Source of the DNA: Helichrysum umbraculigerum
Taxonomy: Eukaryota > Streptophyta > Magnoliopsida > Asterales > Asteraceae
Assembly: GCA_949592205.1 (NCBI GenBank)
Contig: CATIUR010000003.1
Coordinates: forward strand, 78,830,501-78,894,500
Reading direction: 5' to 3'
DNA length: 64,000 bases
The first letter of the stretch is position 1. Each line of letters begins with the position of its first letter. Shown piece by piece: positions 12,754 through 23,220 of the stretch. The notes beneath the pieces were generated by a model. It was not told the DNA's origin. It made no database searches and saw nothing but the letters and a program-made list of their open reading frames with translations. The position numbers were made by a program, and so were the translations under genes.

Positions 12754-14374
12754 CAATATCAGAATTAGATGAAACTTAATTGAATAATGTTTCAACATGC
12801 TGAAATACATATATATACCCTGCAGCGTTGGTGGTGTTGGAGACCGTTTCTTTTGTGATCGGGACGACCGGTTAGGTTCAACCGTGTTCTCTTGTGAATC
12901 AGGCGTCCTGTTTGGTGACTTGTTAACTGCTTTTTCAACAGTCTCCTATATAAAACAAGGCAAACAAGTAATTATTGTAAATGGGAGTGACTCTTGAACT
13001 AGCAGTGCTTTGAATTACTAGCTGTACTTTGAATACAACTAGCAGTGGCAAAACTAGCTTAAATTTGCAGTAGCAGTGGGAGTGACTCTTGAACCAGCAG
13101 TGGGAGTGACTCTTGAACTAGCAATGGGAGTACATGACTTGGCCTTTTTTAAGTTCATCAATTCCACTGCAAAATCAATGTAATTCTAATGTTTTATTAC
13201 TTAATTACCATTTTGTCTTTTTGGTTGATCATGCTAGTTGCAAGTCCTTTAGGCCTGTCAAAACTAGCTTCCTGCCCACTTCCAACCACACTTGATGACC
13301 TTATTTGGCACTCCTGATCTGCAGTTCCAATGGTTGCTTTAGGATTAACGTCCACTGATGGAGACACCTGCAATATATATAAAGAAATACATATATCCGT
13401 TAGCTGCAATATAAATTAATGAATAATATGTTAGCATAATTACTTAATTAATACAAGAATTAAATGTCTTTCCTCCGATGGCAGGTTTTGAGTTGACATT
13501 GAATTAATTTTCGCCTCTTGTGCAGTCAACTTGGCCATCACTTGTGACACCTGGTTGGACAACGTTTCTATAACTTTGTCTTTGTCTTCACGGGCACGTC
13601 TCTCTGCTGCAAGTTCTGCTTGAAGTAATTTCATCTGTTCGGCATCTGCTGCTTTTCTGCTTCGATCTGCTGGAAGATGAAAATACTTGTTGATTGTCAC
13701 TCCACTTCCTACTCCTCTGGCATACCCTCCCTTTTCCTTTCCAAATACCTCTGTCATTGCATCGTTGCCATGAGCAAGCTGTAAGGTTCCGGTTTTGATC
13801 TTCTCGTGAGTGTCTATCTGCATTATAGATTCCAACAGCCAGTAGTTAATTGATTTATCGAAAGTAAACTACATGAACTATTTAAACGGAAAATTTGCAT
13901 GTCAAATTAATGCTTACTACTTCTTGTCCCTTCTCTTTAGTCATTTCGTCTAGAAATAACCCGGCTTTGTTTTGCTTTCCTCTCAACCACAATATACCAC
14001 GTGGGGGTTCTTCATGTGCTTCGATTACTTTTTCTTCGATCTTATAATCATCAAATCAACACACATGTAAATTAGTCAAATTACCAATTAACATGTAAGC
14101 ATATAAAATTGAAAACAGAAACAGAGTACACTAGCTGTCTGTGTATTTTACTTTGATCTTATATATAATTAATACATATAATGTACAAAATAGAAACATA
14201 CATTATATATGTAAATGTAATTACCAATTTCTTTTTCACATGTACGTAGCCACCTCGTCCCATGGTATGCGGATAAACCGACTTGGAGCGCGCCTCTTTT
14301 GACGCATCTGACTTTTTCTAATTACAGAACAAAATGATTATTAGATGGCATTAATGTGCAAACACAATAATCTG

Positions 14375-14439
<65 letters not shown>

Positions 14440-14699
14440 TCTAATATAAATGACTAAACCTGGTAATCCTCCGTGCTCGTATACTCTACAAAAGAGTTCC
14501 ATTCCGGGGCATGGACAAATGCACTATATTTCATTGGGACTTCATTTACTGCTGGTGTGTTTAGGTTGGGCAGTATGTAGGATTCCCTCAATTTCCTTCT
14601 AAAATTCCTAAGATGGGCACCAAGACGATTCATTACTACCTTTCTGTGTGTCTCATCAACATCAAAATATCGCTGCAAGATCAATATTAACAAGTTAAA

Positions 14700-14758
<59 letters not shown>

Positions 14759-15211
14759 GCAGTTGCATATATAATGTACTGTAAACAATTTTAATTAATA
14801 AAGAAAATTAATCAAGGGAGCATATATGGAGTGGGTTATAAATACCATGATTTCATCCCACAGTTTATCTCTTTCTTCTTTATCGACCTTCTTCCAGGAT
14901 AGAATCTTCAAACCAATATGCTCACGAACAATGTCTCCCAAAAAACTCGCAAACAAAGCTCTATTGTCCCCTATTAGCCGATCCATTTGATCGAAGGTTA
15001 CCTTGAGCTTTTGTGCACCGGGTCTGCCATACTTGTTGCGAAACGCAAATAATCTTGTTATGCCCCTCGGCGGAACTATTTTGGGATTTGCATTATTGTC
15101 GTTTTCATCGGCTTCATCATCTTGTACATCATCGTAACCCTCCGATTCATATCCTAAATCGTGGGCGTCATCATTATAATTATTTAGAGGATGATCGGCT
15201 TCGTTATCCAT
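11902..15211 (-). CDS. TNPA-like protein of CACTA-1 (Transposase_24 region plus DUF8039)
   Basis: Multi-exon gene on the minus strand. Exons by splice sites and by matching CACTA-2: 15211-14846 (start ATG), 14672-14460, 14317-14225, 14040-13918, 13817-13455, 13367-13209, 12945-12819, 12430-12179, 12060-11902 (stop TGA). The first five exons hold an acidic N terminus, then VPPRGITRLFAFRNKYG, IVREHIGLKILSWKKV, RNFRRKLRESYILPN, HTMGRGGYVHVKKKL and a GVGSGVTINKYF block followed by a coiled coil; this is the layout of the plant Ptta/En/Spm Transposase_24 family. The eighth exon is a DUF8039 domain ending GGFYAWPKAQVVFEEE. TNPA-type proteins bind subterminal repeats and assist excision and demethylation. 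All junctions keep phase 0 except after 12819, where one extra G breaks phase compared with CACTA-2, so the copy may be damaged there. Introns hold three of the (TA)n tracts. Confidence 0.75.
12659..12748. repeat. (TA)n microsatellite in an intron
   Basis: About 90 bp of AT dinucleotides inside the intron between the exons at 12819 and 12430 of the TNPA-like gene. Confidence 0.95.
14378..14435. repeat. (TA)n microsatellite in an intron
   Basis: AT dinucleotide tract within the intron between exons 14672-14460 and 14317-14225. Confidence 0.95.
14702..14755. repeat. (TA)n microsatellite in an intron
   Basis: AT dinucleotide tract within the first intron (between 14846 and 14672) of the TNPA-like gene. 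Confidence 0.95.
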
Positions 15212-15902
15212 GATATATATATACTTTAATTGAGATTAATTGAGAGTTGTAAATTGTTTGATATTTTGGTTGGAGATTAATTGAGAGTTAGTTGTAAATG
15301 CTTTGATCGGCCTAAAAGTTTAAAAAAACCTAGTATTAAGATGTTTTGGAATGTAATTTAAAGGTCACTTGAAATTCAAATTTTTCTGCTTGGCTCTAAT
15401 TGGTCAGTTTAAATTTTTTGGGGAAAAATTTGGCTCCAAAATGAAGGAAATAATATTTAGAGTTAAAATTATGAATAAGGTTAATTATGAATTTATGATT
15501 GTAGGGGGGAAAACAGCAAATCAAACAATATTGAGCTCAAAAAAACAAAATGTAGGTTAGGGGACTCGAACCCGAGATTGCTAGGTTAACTCCTCAGCGA
15601 AATGACCAACTCAGCTATCAATACAATTGATTTACTTTTCCAACGATAAATATATATTATTATGTTGTTAAACCCTAAACGCTAGCCCTAAACCCTAAAG
15701 TGAAATGACCAACAGGTTCCTAGCATCTTCTTTCCTTTCCTGACCTTCCATTAACAAACGCATATAATGCACATATATATAACACATCGATCATTAACTT
15801 AACTACAAAAAATAAGTACAAATTTATAAGTATCCGACATACATCTGTCGATAACTAACTATATAATTATATATACTTAATCAAAAGTAATAACTACCAA
15901 AA
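15212..15902. other. Intergenic region between TNPA-like and F-box genes, with a tRNA-like motif
   Basis: Upstream of the TNPA-like start and downstream of the F-box stop. At 15552-15620 (minus strand) there is a tRNA-like block: TAGCTGAGTTGGT resembles a Pol III A box and GGGTTCGAGTCCC a B box. The T stem pairs only partly and I cannot draw a full cloverleaf, so it is more likely a decayed tRNA or SINE head than a working tRNA. The remainder is AT-rich with no supported ORF. Confidence 0.5.
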
Positions 15903-16927
15903 CTAGATACATGCAAAGTGAATGTAGCAAGCATCCCACAAACATACATTACAATTTAACAGCCAAGCCCGTCTGTGAAAGAAGGCATTGCGTAACGTCT
16001 GTGCTTGCAATACCTTGTGCTTAGGACAACAAAGAATGCAGTTAGTGTATTCCTTTTTTGCTCGCCATACGATACGGGGATCAGCCAACAATCGACGTAC
16101 CTTGTTAGCTGTCCGAGCAACATCCCACAGACCTGCTAACCTTGTTCTGGTAGAGGTCAACAGTTGCTTGGCCTCTGCCTGTCTGTCTTGACTTTCCCCC
16201 ATCACCAGCATCCCAAGCACAAACGTTGCATCACGTTGTCCCAAATTAGATGCCTGTTGCATCATCTCCTTTCCAGCAGCCTCATCACCAAATGAGAAGA
16301 ACTTGTTCTGATCAAGACATTTAAGAAAAGTAAATTAGTATGTGACAGAGTACAATTAAAAACTTCAATAAAATGTAAAATAAACATTACCATGCCATCC
16401 CTAAACAGCATGTTAGGGTTTCGATTCTCCCTCATTTTTGATAGCACATCAATTTTGTGCAAGTTCATAGAAAATAGAGGATAGAGGGAATCATCATCCA
16501 GCTGGCGATAAACCTCATCTGAATCAACTGCACGTCTGAAGGTCTTGCACCTGTAATGCATATAAACGACGTCATAAACACAATCTAAGTCCCTTCATGA
16601 TCATAAAAGGTGATTCATCATGTACATGCACAATATAATTTAAATATTCCTAAATCAAGCCCTAATAATTGCGCTACATTCTTTAAAAATTACAGAACAT
16701 ACAAGGCTTATATATATTGACAAAACGTCGAGTATTTAAATTGAAACGACAATCCAAACTAGAAACTAGGGTAATGTCACTTACAGAGTCCTCATTTTAA
16801 AAACTTGCTTGGCGTTGCAAGCCCCGACACGGGCCAGTACTTGACTAACGACGTCGTCCGGAAGGTCAGCAAGAGTTCGATCATCTTCCAAAGCAGTTTT
16901 CTGTCGTTTAGAGCTTTGGGAATCCAT
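15903..16927 (-). CDS. F-box / Sel1-like repeat protein carried by CACTA-1
   Basis: Three exons, 16927-16785, 16550-16391 and 16307-15903, with GT-AG introns, encode 235 aa without interruption. Residues about 18-50 (LADLPDDVVSQVLARVGACNAKQVF) are an F-box, then CKTFRRAVDSDEVY, RNPNMLFRDGM, and a Sel1-like repeat (EAAGKEMMQQASNLGQRDATFVLGM). The C terminus is Cys-rich (CNVCLWDAC). This architecture matches the plant family of At1g67623-like F-box proteins. F-box proteins select substrates for SCF ubiquitin ligases through SKP1; the substrate here is unknown. CACTA-2 has an equivalent gene at 48142-47168 with the same intron positions and phases, so the gene belongs to the transposon family. 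It reads away from the minisatellite, which may hold its promoter. Confidence 0.82.
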
Positions 16928-17403
16928 GGTTTATTTCTTGTTTAGATGATTTGTTGATGCTCTGTTTTGAGTTTCTTTGGAAGTTGGTAGGCCGGGAAGT
17001 GAAAGGGGTTGATCTGATGTCTGAATTTTACTGCAACTTTTTACGCCTCACGCGCCTACTTCCAAGTCTTTAAGTAAATTACCTAAATGCCCTTACTATT
17101 AAAATCCTTCTTATTGTATTGGTAATGGATTATAAAGGGTATTTATGTCATTCAACCTTTAAGGGTTAGTATTAGCAGACATTACCAAATGTGGTAAAAA
17201 AAGATAAACTATTTTTACTCTTGATATACACAATTTCACAATAACATATTTATATACAATATTATAAAAATGTTATGAAAACGTATTTATATAAACAAAT
17301 ATGGTAAGAAGATAAATTATATTTTTACTCGGTACCCAATTTAACAATAACATATTTTTATTTATACACACACAAACAAAAGTATGAAAATCTTATACTT
17401 ATA
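16928..17403. other. Upstream region of the CACTA-1 F-box gene
   Basis: AT-rich sequence between the F-box start codon and the 120-bp array, with a local near-duplication (TGGTAA..AAGATAAA..ATTTTTACTC near 17190 and 17300). Likely promoter territory; no specific box is convincing. Confidence 0.4.
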
Positions 17404-18614
17404 ATAAGTTGAATTATGCTGTATATCGTACACTTGACTATTAACCTTAGGGCAATGTCACATGCATACATATGCCGAAATGACGAATTACATAACACCC
17501 TAAGTTCAATAGTGGCGTGTGTGATACCGCAACTACTGGCGTATATCGTACACTTGACTATTAACCTTAGGGCAATGTCACTTGCATACATATGCCGAAA
17601 TGACGAATTACATAACACCCTAAGTTCAATATAATAGTGGCGTGTGTGATAACGCAACTACTGCCGTATATCGTACAGTTGACTATTAACCTTAGGGCAA
17701 TGTCACATGCATACATATGCCGAAATGACGAATTACATAACACCCTAAGTTCAATAGTGGCGTGTGTGATACCGCAACTACAGCCGTATATCGTACACTT
17801 AACTATTAACCTTAGGGCAATGTCACATGCATACATATGCCGAAATGACGAATTACAAAACACCCTAAGTTCAATAGTGGCGTGTGTGATACCGCAACTA
17901 CTAGCGTATATCGTACACTTGACTATTAACCTTAGGGCAATGTCACATGCATACATATGCCGAAATGATGAATTACATAACACCCTAAGTTCAAAAGTGG
18001 CGTGTGTGATACCGCAACTACTGCCGTATATCTTACACTTGACTATTAACCTTAGGGCAATGTCAAATGCATACATATGCCGAAATGATGAATTACATAA
18101 CACCCTAAGTTCAATAGTGGCGTGTGTGATACCGCAACTACTGCCGTATATCGTACACTTGACTATTAACCTTAGGGCAATGTCACTTGCATACATATGC
18201 CGAAATGACGAATTACATAACACCCTAAGTTCAATAGTGGCGTGTGTGATACCGCAACTACTGTCGTATATCGTACATTTGACTATTAACATTAGGGCAA
18301 TGTCACATGCATACATATGCCGAAATGACGAATTACATAACACCCTAAGTTCAACAGTGGCGTGTGTGATACCGCAACTACTGCCGTATATCGTACACTT
18401 GACTATTAACCTTAGGGCAATGACACATGCATACATATGCCGAAATGACGAATTACATAACACCTTAAGTTCAATAGTGGCGTGTGTGATAACGCAACTA
18501 CTACCGTATATCCTACACTTGACTATTAACCTTAGGGCAATGTCACTTGCATACATATGCCGAAATGACGAATTACATAACGCCCTAAGTTCAATAGTGG
18601 CGTGTGTGATACCG
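17404..18614. repeat. 120-bp minisatellite of CACTA-1, left part
   Basis: About ten tandem units of exactly 120 bp, a few percent divergent. Each unit contains CCCTAAGTTCAATAGTGG and, facing it, TGACTATTAACCTTAGGG, so the unit is internally palindromic. The array is split at 18614 by Athila-2 and continues at 29091. Because 120 is a multiple of 3 and the unit lacks stops, long ORFs appear on both strands; I do not regard them as genes. Position matches the ~96-bp array of CACTA-2. Confidence 0.95.
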
Positions 18615-19356
18615 TGATATCGCGTAAAAAGTCACGTTTTTACTACCGATATCTCTCTCATTCTGGAACGATTCTCGGCATATTAACTCAAAAACAGCAC
18701 AAATCAGTAACATTATGCCAAGATGGTCAAAACGAGGTTGCACGATAAAAATCGAGCAAAACGGCCGAGAAACGAAGATTTCACATACGTTTGAAGATTC
18801 AAGGCTTAAAAACGAGATTTCAAGACTAAAGTGCCCTCCATCAACATCCAATATTTCCAAGATGTTCGTTTTTAAAATTTGAATCCAACAGAAGAAGAAT
18901 CAACCAAAACGGGTGAAAAATGAAGATTTCGCGCCCGCGGGAAAAACCAAATGATCCGTACGCAATATCTGGAGCTAGGGACCTCATTTTAAGGCATATC
19001 CTATGTCAAAATCTTCGTTTTTGAATTACGAATCCAACAAAAAAAAGAATCAACTCAAACGGACATATAACGAAGAAAACACGCACGAATCGAGAAACGA
19101 AGCAAAAGATCGCGCAACGGGGCGGGATGGGGCCCACCGCCGCCGGCCACCAGCCAGCTGCCGCCGGCCACCTGGCTGGCGCCGCCGGCCACCCTACCCC
19201 CGTCCCGGTTTCTGTTTTTGGCAAGTTTTGGTACCCGGTGCGCCTACTTTTCGCGTTGTACAGTACCCGGTGCGCCTACTTTTCGTGTTGTACACACCAC
19301 TTTTGGAAAGCTTTCTAATGTGCACCCCTTGATGCTAATGTGAGCCAAAGCTCTCC

Positions 19357-19364
19357 TATAAATA
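19357..19364 (+). promoter_or_regulatory. LTR TATA box of Athila-2
   Basis: TATAAATA in the context CTCCTATAAATAGAGGGC, typical of plant LTR promoters. The identical box in the 3' LTR is at 26881-26888. Transcription would start about 30 bp downstream. Confidence 0.75.
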
Positions 19365-19450
19365 GAGGGCTTGAGGCTTCATTTCAACTTGCACCATATG
19401 CACCTCCTTTCTTGCATATTTCTCTTTCTCTCTCTAGAATTCTTTCTCTA

Positions 19451-19545
19451 GCACTACTCTTAGGAGTTAGAGGAGAATTATTCTTGTAGTTAGTTCTTCT
19501 CTCTAGTCTCTCTCTCTAGCACTACTCTTAGGAGTTAGAGGAGAA
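19451..19545 (+). repeat. Duplicated ~27-bp motif downstream of the TATA box
   Basis: Two copies (19451-19477 and 19519-19545) containing ACTACTCTTAGGAGTTAGAG, each flanked by TCTCTCTAG. CTCTTA-GGAG-TTAGAG can form a short hairpin. The same pair is found in Athila-1 LTRs (58720-58744 and 58773-58799, minus strand) at a similar distance from the TATA box, so it is a shared transcribed leader signal. Confidence 0.65.
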
Positions 19546-21575
19546 CTAGAGAGAAGATTAGGGTCTTTCTACTTTCTCTCTCTAAGTTAATTTGGAGAGA
19601 GATAAGTATGAGATTAATTATGTAATAGTTAGTAGTAGCTAGCTTATCAATGTAACGCTTTGGATTATTCGGAAGTAATATAAGCATCGTTTGGCTCGCA
19701 TTAATTATGGGTAATATCTATCATTTTCTCTTATTAATTAATTGTAATGTTCTTGTTTGATGTTTATGATTTATTAATATTGGAAATGTTTATTGTCATG
19801 ATATGCGAGTAGTTGTTTATATGTTTGCCATGATTTAGATAGTTATAATGGGATGATAATAAATGTTGTGAAGTAATATGACGGCCCCTATTCGACTGTT
19901 CTCGGATATAGTGCTGGAAACGCTTTAGGCGGAGTACAAACGTACGGAAGTCTGAGAACGACCGAAGGTAGTTATATTACGGACCAATACTTTAAATGTG
20001 CTAAATGAATTTCTATTTATAGTTTAATTATAACATTATGAATGAATGATGGCATGTTTGGCCAACCGCTTTTGACCAGACTACCCCAACTTATTCCGGT
20101 AGGGTAAAACCTATTTATGTGACTATTTATTCAATAGACCATGCCATGATACGGACATCTCTGACGACCGAGATTGGGGAATAGGATTCGAGGGTAGCTG
20201 TTAGCCGATATGTTCAGTACATTTGGGAGAACTTCCGGTGTATTGTAATTGTTTGTGTTTACTATCCATGTGACATATCTTCTATCTGATTGCGGACAAC
20301 TCTACGTTAGTTAGTTGATAGGATCGTAAAAACAACTCATTCCAACATAGTCTAAATTCATAAAAAGAAACTTATATGAATGGGAATTATTATACTTTGT
20401 TAATGTTTAAATGTATGACACCTGACCTAATTTATGGAGTACCCTTTCCGGTTATCCACGTGACTACAACCTAGATATTAGGGAGTCCGGAACCTTAATT
20501 GTGGTAAGTAGTTATTTGTGCCTATGACATGCAATAAGTAAGACACAGTGAAACCACTCGTTGTATATATTAGATTTACATTTCTGCACTGCTTTACATT
20601 TAGTTAGTTTAGAGTGTCACCCTCACTGTCAATTACTCTCGACCGCATGTTAGACGTAAGAACCCGTGGAACTACCCTGTAAAGTACACTGTCTATTACT
20701 GAAAGGCATGGTCCTCATATGAAACATGTTTTAAACAAACTGTGAATAATCTGGAGATGTATAACTGTTTGAAAAGGAGAGGTCTAGGTCATAAATCAAA
20801 GTAATTGGAGCTTAAGAAAAGTATTAACAAGGTCTAGTGAGGAAAGTCCAAGTGATTTAGATGTATCAACCTCCTAGACTTTACATATTTGATTCTTTAA
20901 ACATAACATGTTAATAATTAGATACACTATTAGAAGAACGAGAGATAAGCTTAGGTGTTAAGAACGGTCGGACCTATGAGACGATATGCTGCTTTATTCA
21001 TGTACCTCGGTTAATCACCAAAATAGGTTGCTTACCTTTCAACTAGGTAAGTATTGGGAGTTTAGCGTATTGCTCCGATCAGAATCGCGATAACCTAGTT
21101 CCTAGTGACATGCCAATGGGAATTTAATTGGTAGGGTTCTAGTGTTTACACCAAAGTCTGTCAATCTATTAATCTGAAAGTGTCCCCATCATAAACACAA
21201 TCCCGATATTATACTATTCCAAGTCATGGTAAACCACGTCTTCCCTATCCTTAGTTGTTCCTTATATGCTAGCTAGTTCTTTTTAATTTTATTGCTTTAG
21301 TTATTTTAATTAGTTAAAAAAACCAAACAAAACCAACTATCTGAACCCAATCTTGAGGACTGAATTATCCAAATGAGCTCCGTTTCAAATTCGACCGTTT
21401 GGAGACGACCCTGATCATCCTTACCACGTACTAGTATCGGGTACTTGTACCTAGTACCAGTAGGTAGTTCGAAGGTTTAGGCCCGAGCAAACATAAATTT
21501 TAAAACACCCTGATCGCACCCTCGGTCGTTACAACAGCACCGACGACACCGACGGCTGAGGGCGCATCAAGTTTT

Positions 21576-21593
21576 TGGCGCCGCTGCCGGGGA
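21576..21593 (+). promoter_or_regulatory. Primer-binding site of Athila-2 (tRNA-Asp type)
   Basis: TGGCGCCGCTGCCGGGGA, seven bases after the LTR, matches the complement of the plant tRNA-Asp 3' end with one difference. tRNA-Asp priming is known for Athila-type elements. A related site is in Athila-1 (57030-57013). Confidence 0.8.
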
Positions 21594-21775
21594 CGGTAGT
21601 ACGATTTGGAGCCTGTTTAGATAAGTTAGTTTTTAAGAGATCCTTTTGGCTAGGAACCACCATCCTTATCAGAAGTTACTTTTTGCACGTAGTTTAGCGT
21701 AGTTAGGATTACCTTAGTATTAGTTTAGATTAAGATCCCTTCTCACCCCCACTTTAATTCTGAAACCTTCTCCTT

Positions 21776-23161
21776 ATGCCATCCATTATGAACCCTTGGG
21801 AAATGTTAAATCAATGGAAACTATTAGATCAAATGCAAAGTCTTGTTAATTCAATCGAAAATAGATGTAGCATGTGCGATAATACCCACGTAGATGGAGA
21901 ATGCCAAAGCCATAGTATGATGTATTCGGATAACCTAGGGTACTTAGATCCTCAAACACTGTATCAGAATGACCCAAACACTTTCCAACCACATCCATGC
22001 CAACCTTTTTATCCCCAACCATTCGAAATCTACCCACAATCACCTCACCCTGTAAGTCTACCACAACCCTACGAGAACCCTGACTTGAGAGATATGCCCT
22101 TAGCCTGTCTCAGCAGTAATGCTGCTTTCTCACCTCCTTCCAAATCACTTGAAGAAATGATTAGAGAACAAGAGGACATACTTAGAAGTCAAACTTATAA
22201 TATGTCTAAATTCTCTACTGAACTACCAACACAAGCCCAAGAGAGTAGTGAGGAGAGTAGGAGTCAAGCTGGAGCCAACTCTAGGATATAGAAAGTTGAG
22301 AGACACACACACACCACATCTAGCACACCAGATACAGACTTACATTTTCATGAGTTCGGTTTCAATATCCCTTCGACTCCCACACCAACCCAAACTTCTA
22401 AACCTACAATTTCACCTATTCCCGACCTATCAACGTCAAAGATCGACGGAGGGTTTGTTCTAGAAGAACTTTCCGAACCACTGCAACTCGAAACTTCTGG
22501 CCAGAGTGACGAGGATGACGAAGTAGACGAAGAGATCGAGATGGAAAGCCCGAATTTGGAGATTTACATAGAAGACTCGGCTTCGCATCGACTGAAGGAA
22601 TACATACCGGCTCTGATTAGTGAACTAATTCAAACTGATATGGTTGAACACGTCCCACAACCAGTTGTGGTCAACTGTATCCCAAAAATCCCTTTAATTG
22701 ATTCACTTCCTAATCTAATTGACTCCATTAGTACCTTAGAGGAGACAAACACCCAAGTATTTGATGATAATGTTACTACAAGATTGGAGACACTAATGGA
22801 CACTGTCCCACCTCCATGCCCAGAGTACAACGTTATCATCCAACCAAAGGTTTTAGGAAGCAAGGTGGGTTTTGCATCAAGAGCACCCTACAAACCATCT
22901 CTCCCTTACATAATGACATACACGTCATGGAGTGATGAGGAACTCTTTGACCAACCCGAACAACCCAAAACTCAAGAGGTAGAAAAAGTCAAGAGCTTTG
23001 TTTTACCTCAAATAAAACAAATCACTCACTTTACCATGCCTCTTCTACTGATTGGACATACCCTGACCATAGTCCACTTTAATCCCCTAGGTATGTACCA
23101 ATACTTCCGCTTGTATCTACTGATGGATGCAAGGGAGCCCCCTAGATTTCCTAAGAAATAG
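21776..23161 (+). pseudogene. Single ORF of Athila-2 with zinc knuckle, one in-frame amber codon
   Basis: The frame opens at ATG 21776 and stops at 23161, 461 sense positions plus one in-frame TAG at 22289-22291. Near residue 31 there is CSMCDNTHVDGEC (CX2CX3HX4C), like the retroviral-type zinc knuckle at the end of Athila gag. After it come Pro-rich (PHPCQPFYPQPFEIYPQSPH), Ser-rich and acidic segments; the last ~150 residues have no family that I recognise. A capsid domain, protease and polymerase are absent, so it may retain only the nucleic-acid-binding end of gag. The TAG could be a CAG or CAA mutation or tolerated readthrough. The region ends 33 bp before the conserved hairpin motif. Confidence 0.65.
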
Positions 23162-23194
23162 GTTTGGAGTCAAGCTAGTGACTCGAACAAAAAC

Positions 23195-23220
23195 AAGCGC
23201 TTCTCGGGAGGCAACCCGTG
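23195..23220 (+). promoter_or_regulatory. Conserved post-ORF hairpin motif, Athila-2
   Basis: AAGCGCTTCTCGGGAGGCAA followed by CCCGTG. CGGG-AGGCAA-CCCG forms a short hairpin. Athila-1 has the same motif twice just after its last ORF (minus strand, 37671-37647 and 37725-37701), once as TGGG-AGGCAA-CCCA, a compensated base-pair change. Confidence 0.65.

Larger units (their letters stand above)
18615..21569 (+). repeat. 5' LTR of Athila-2
   Basis: 2955 bp, TG...CA. U3 holds a GC-rich GCCGGCCACC repeat tract (about 19136-19200) and a 32-bp tandem duplication (19231-19262 and 19263-19294, one mismatch) just upstream of the TATA box. R/U5 is AT-rich; several short unrelated ORFs were not accepted. 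Confidence 0.95.

Noticed and set aside
11648..14768. ORFs with long Tyr-Ile runs
   Set aside because: They are translations of (TA)n microsatellites joined to neighbouring exons or introns.
15552..15620. Functional tRNA gene
   Set aside because: A and B boxes are recognisable, but acceptor and T stems do not pair fully, so I kept it only as a tRNA-like motif.
17567..18617. Overlapping 326- and 329-aa ORFs on both strands in the 120-bp array
   Set aside because: The unit is 120 bp, a multiple of 3, and lacks stops by chance in both directions; the protein repeats simply mirror the DNA repeat.
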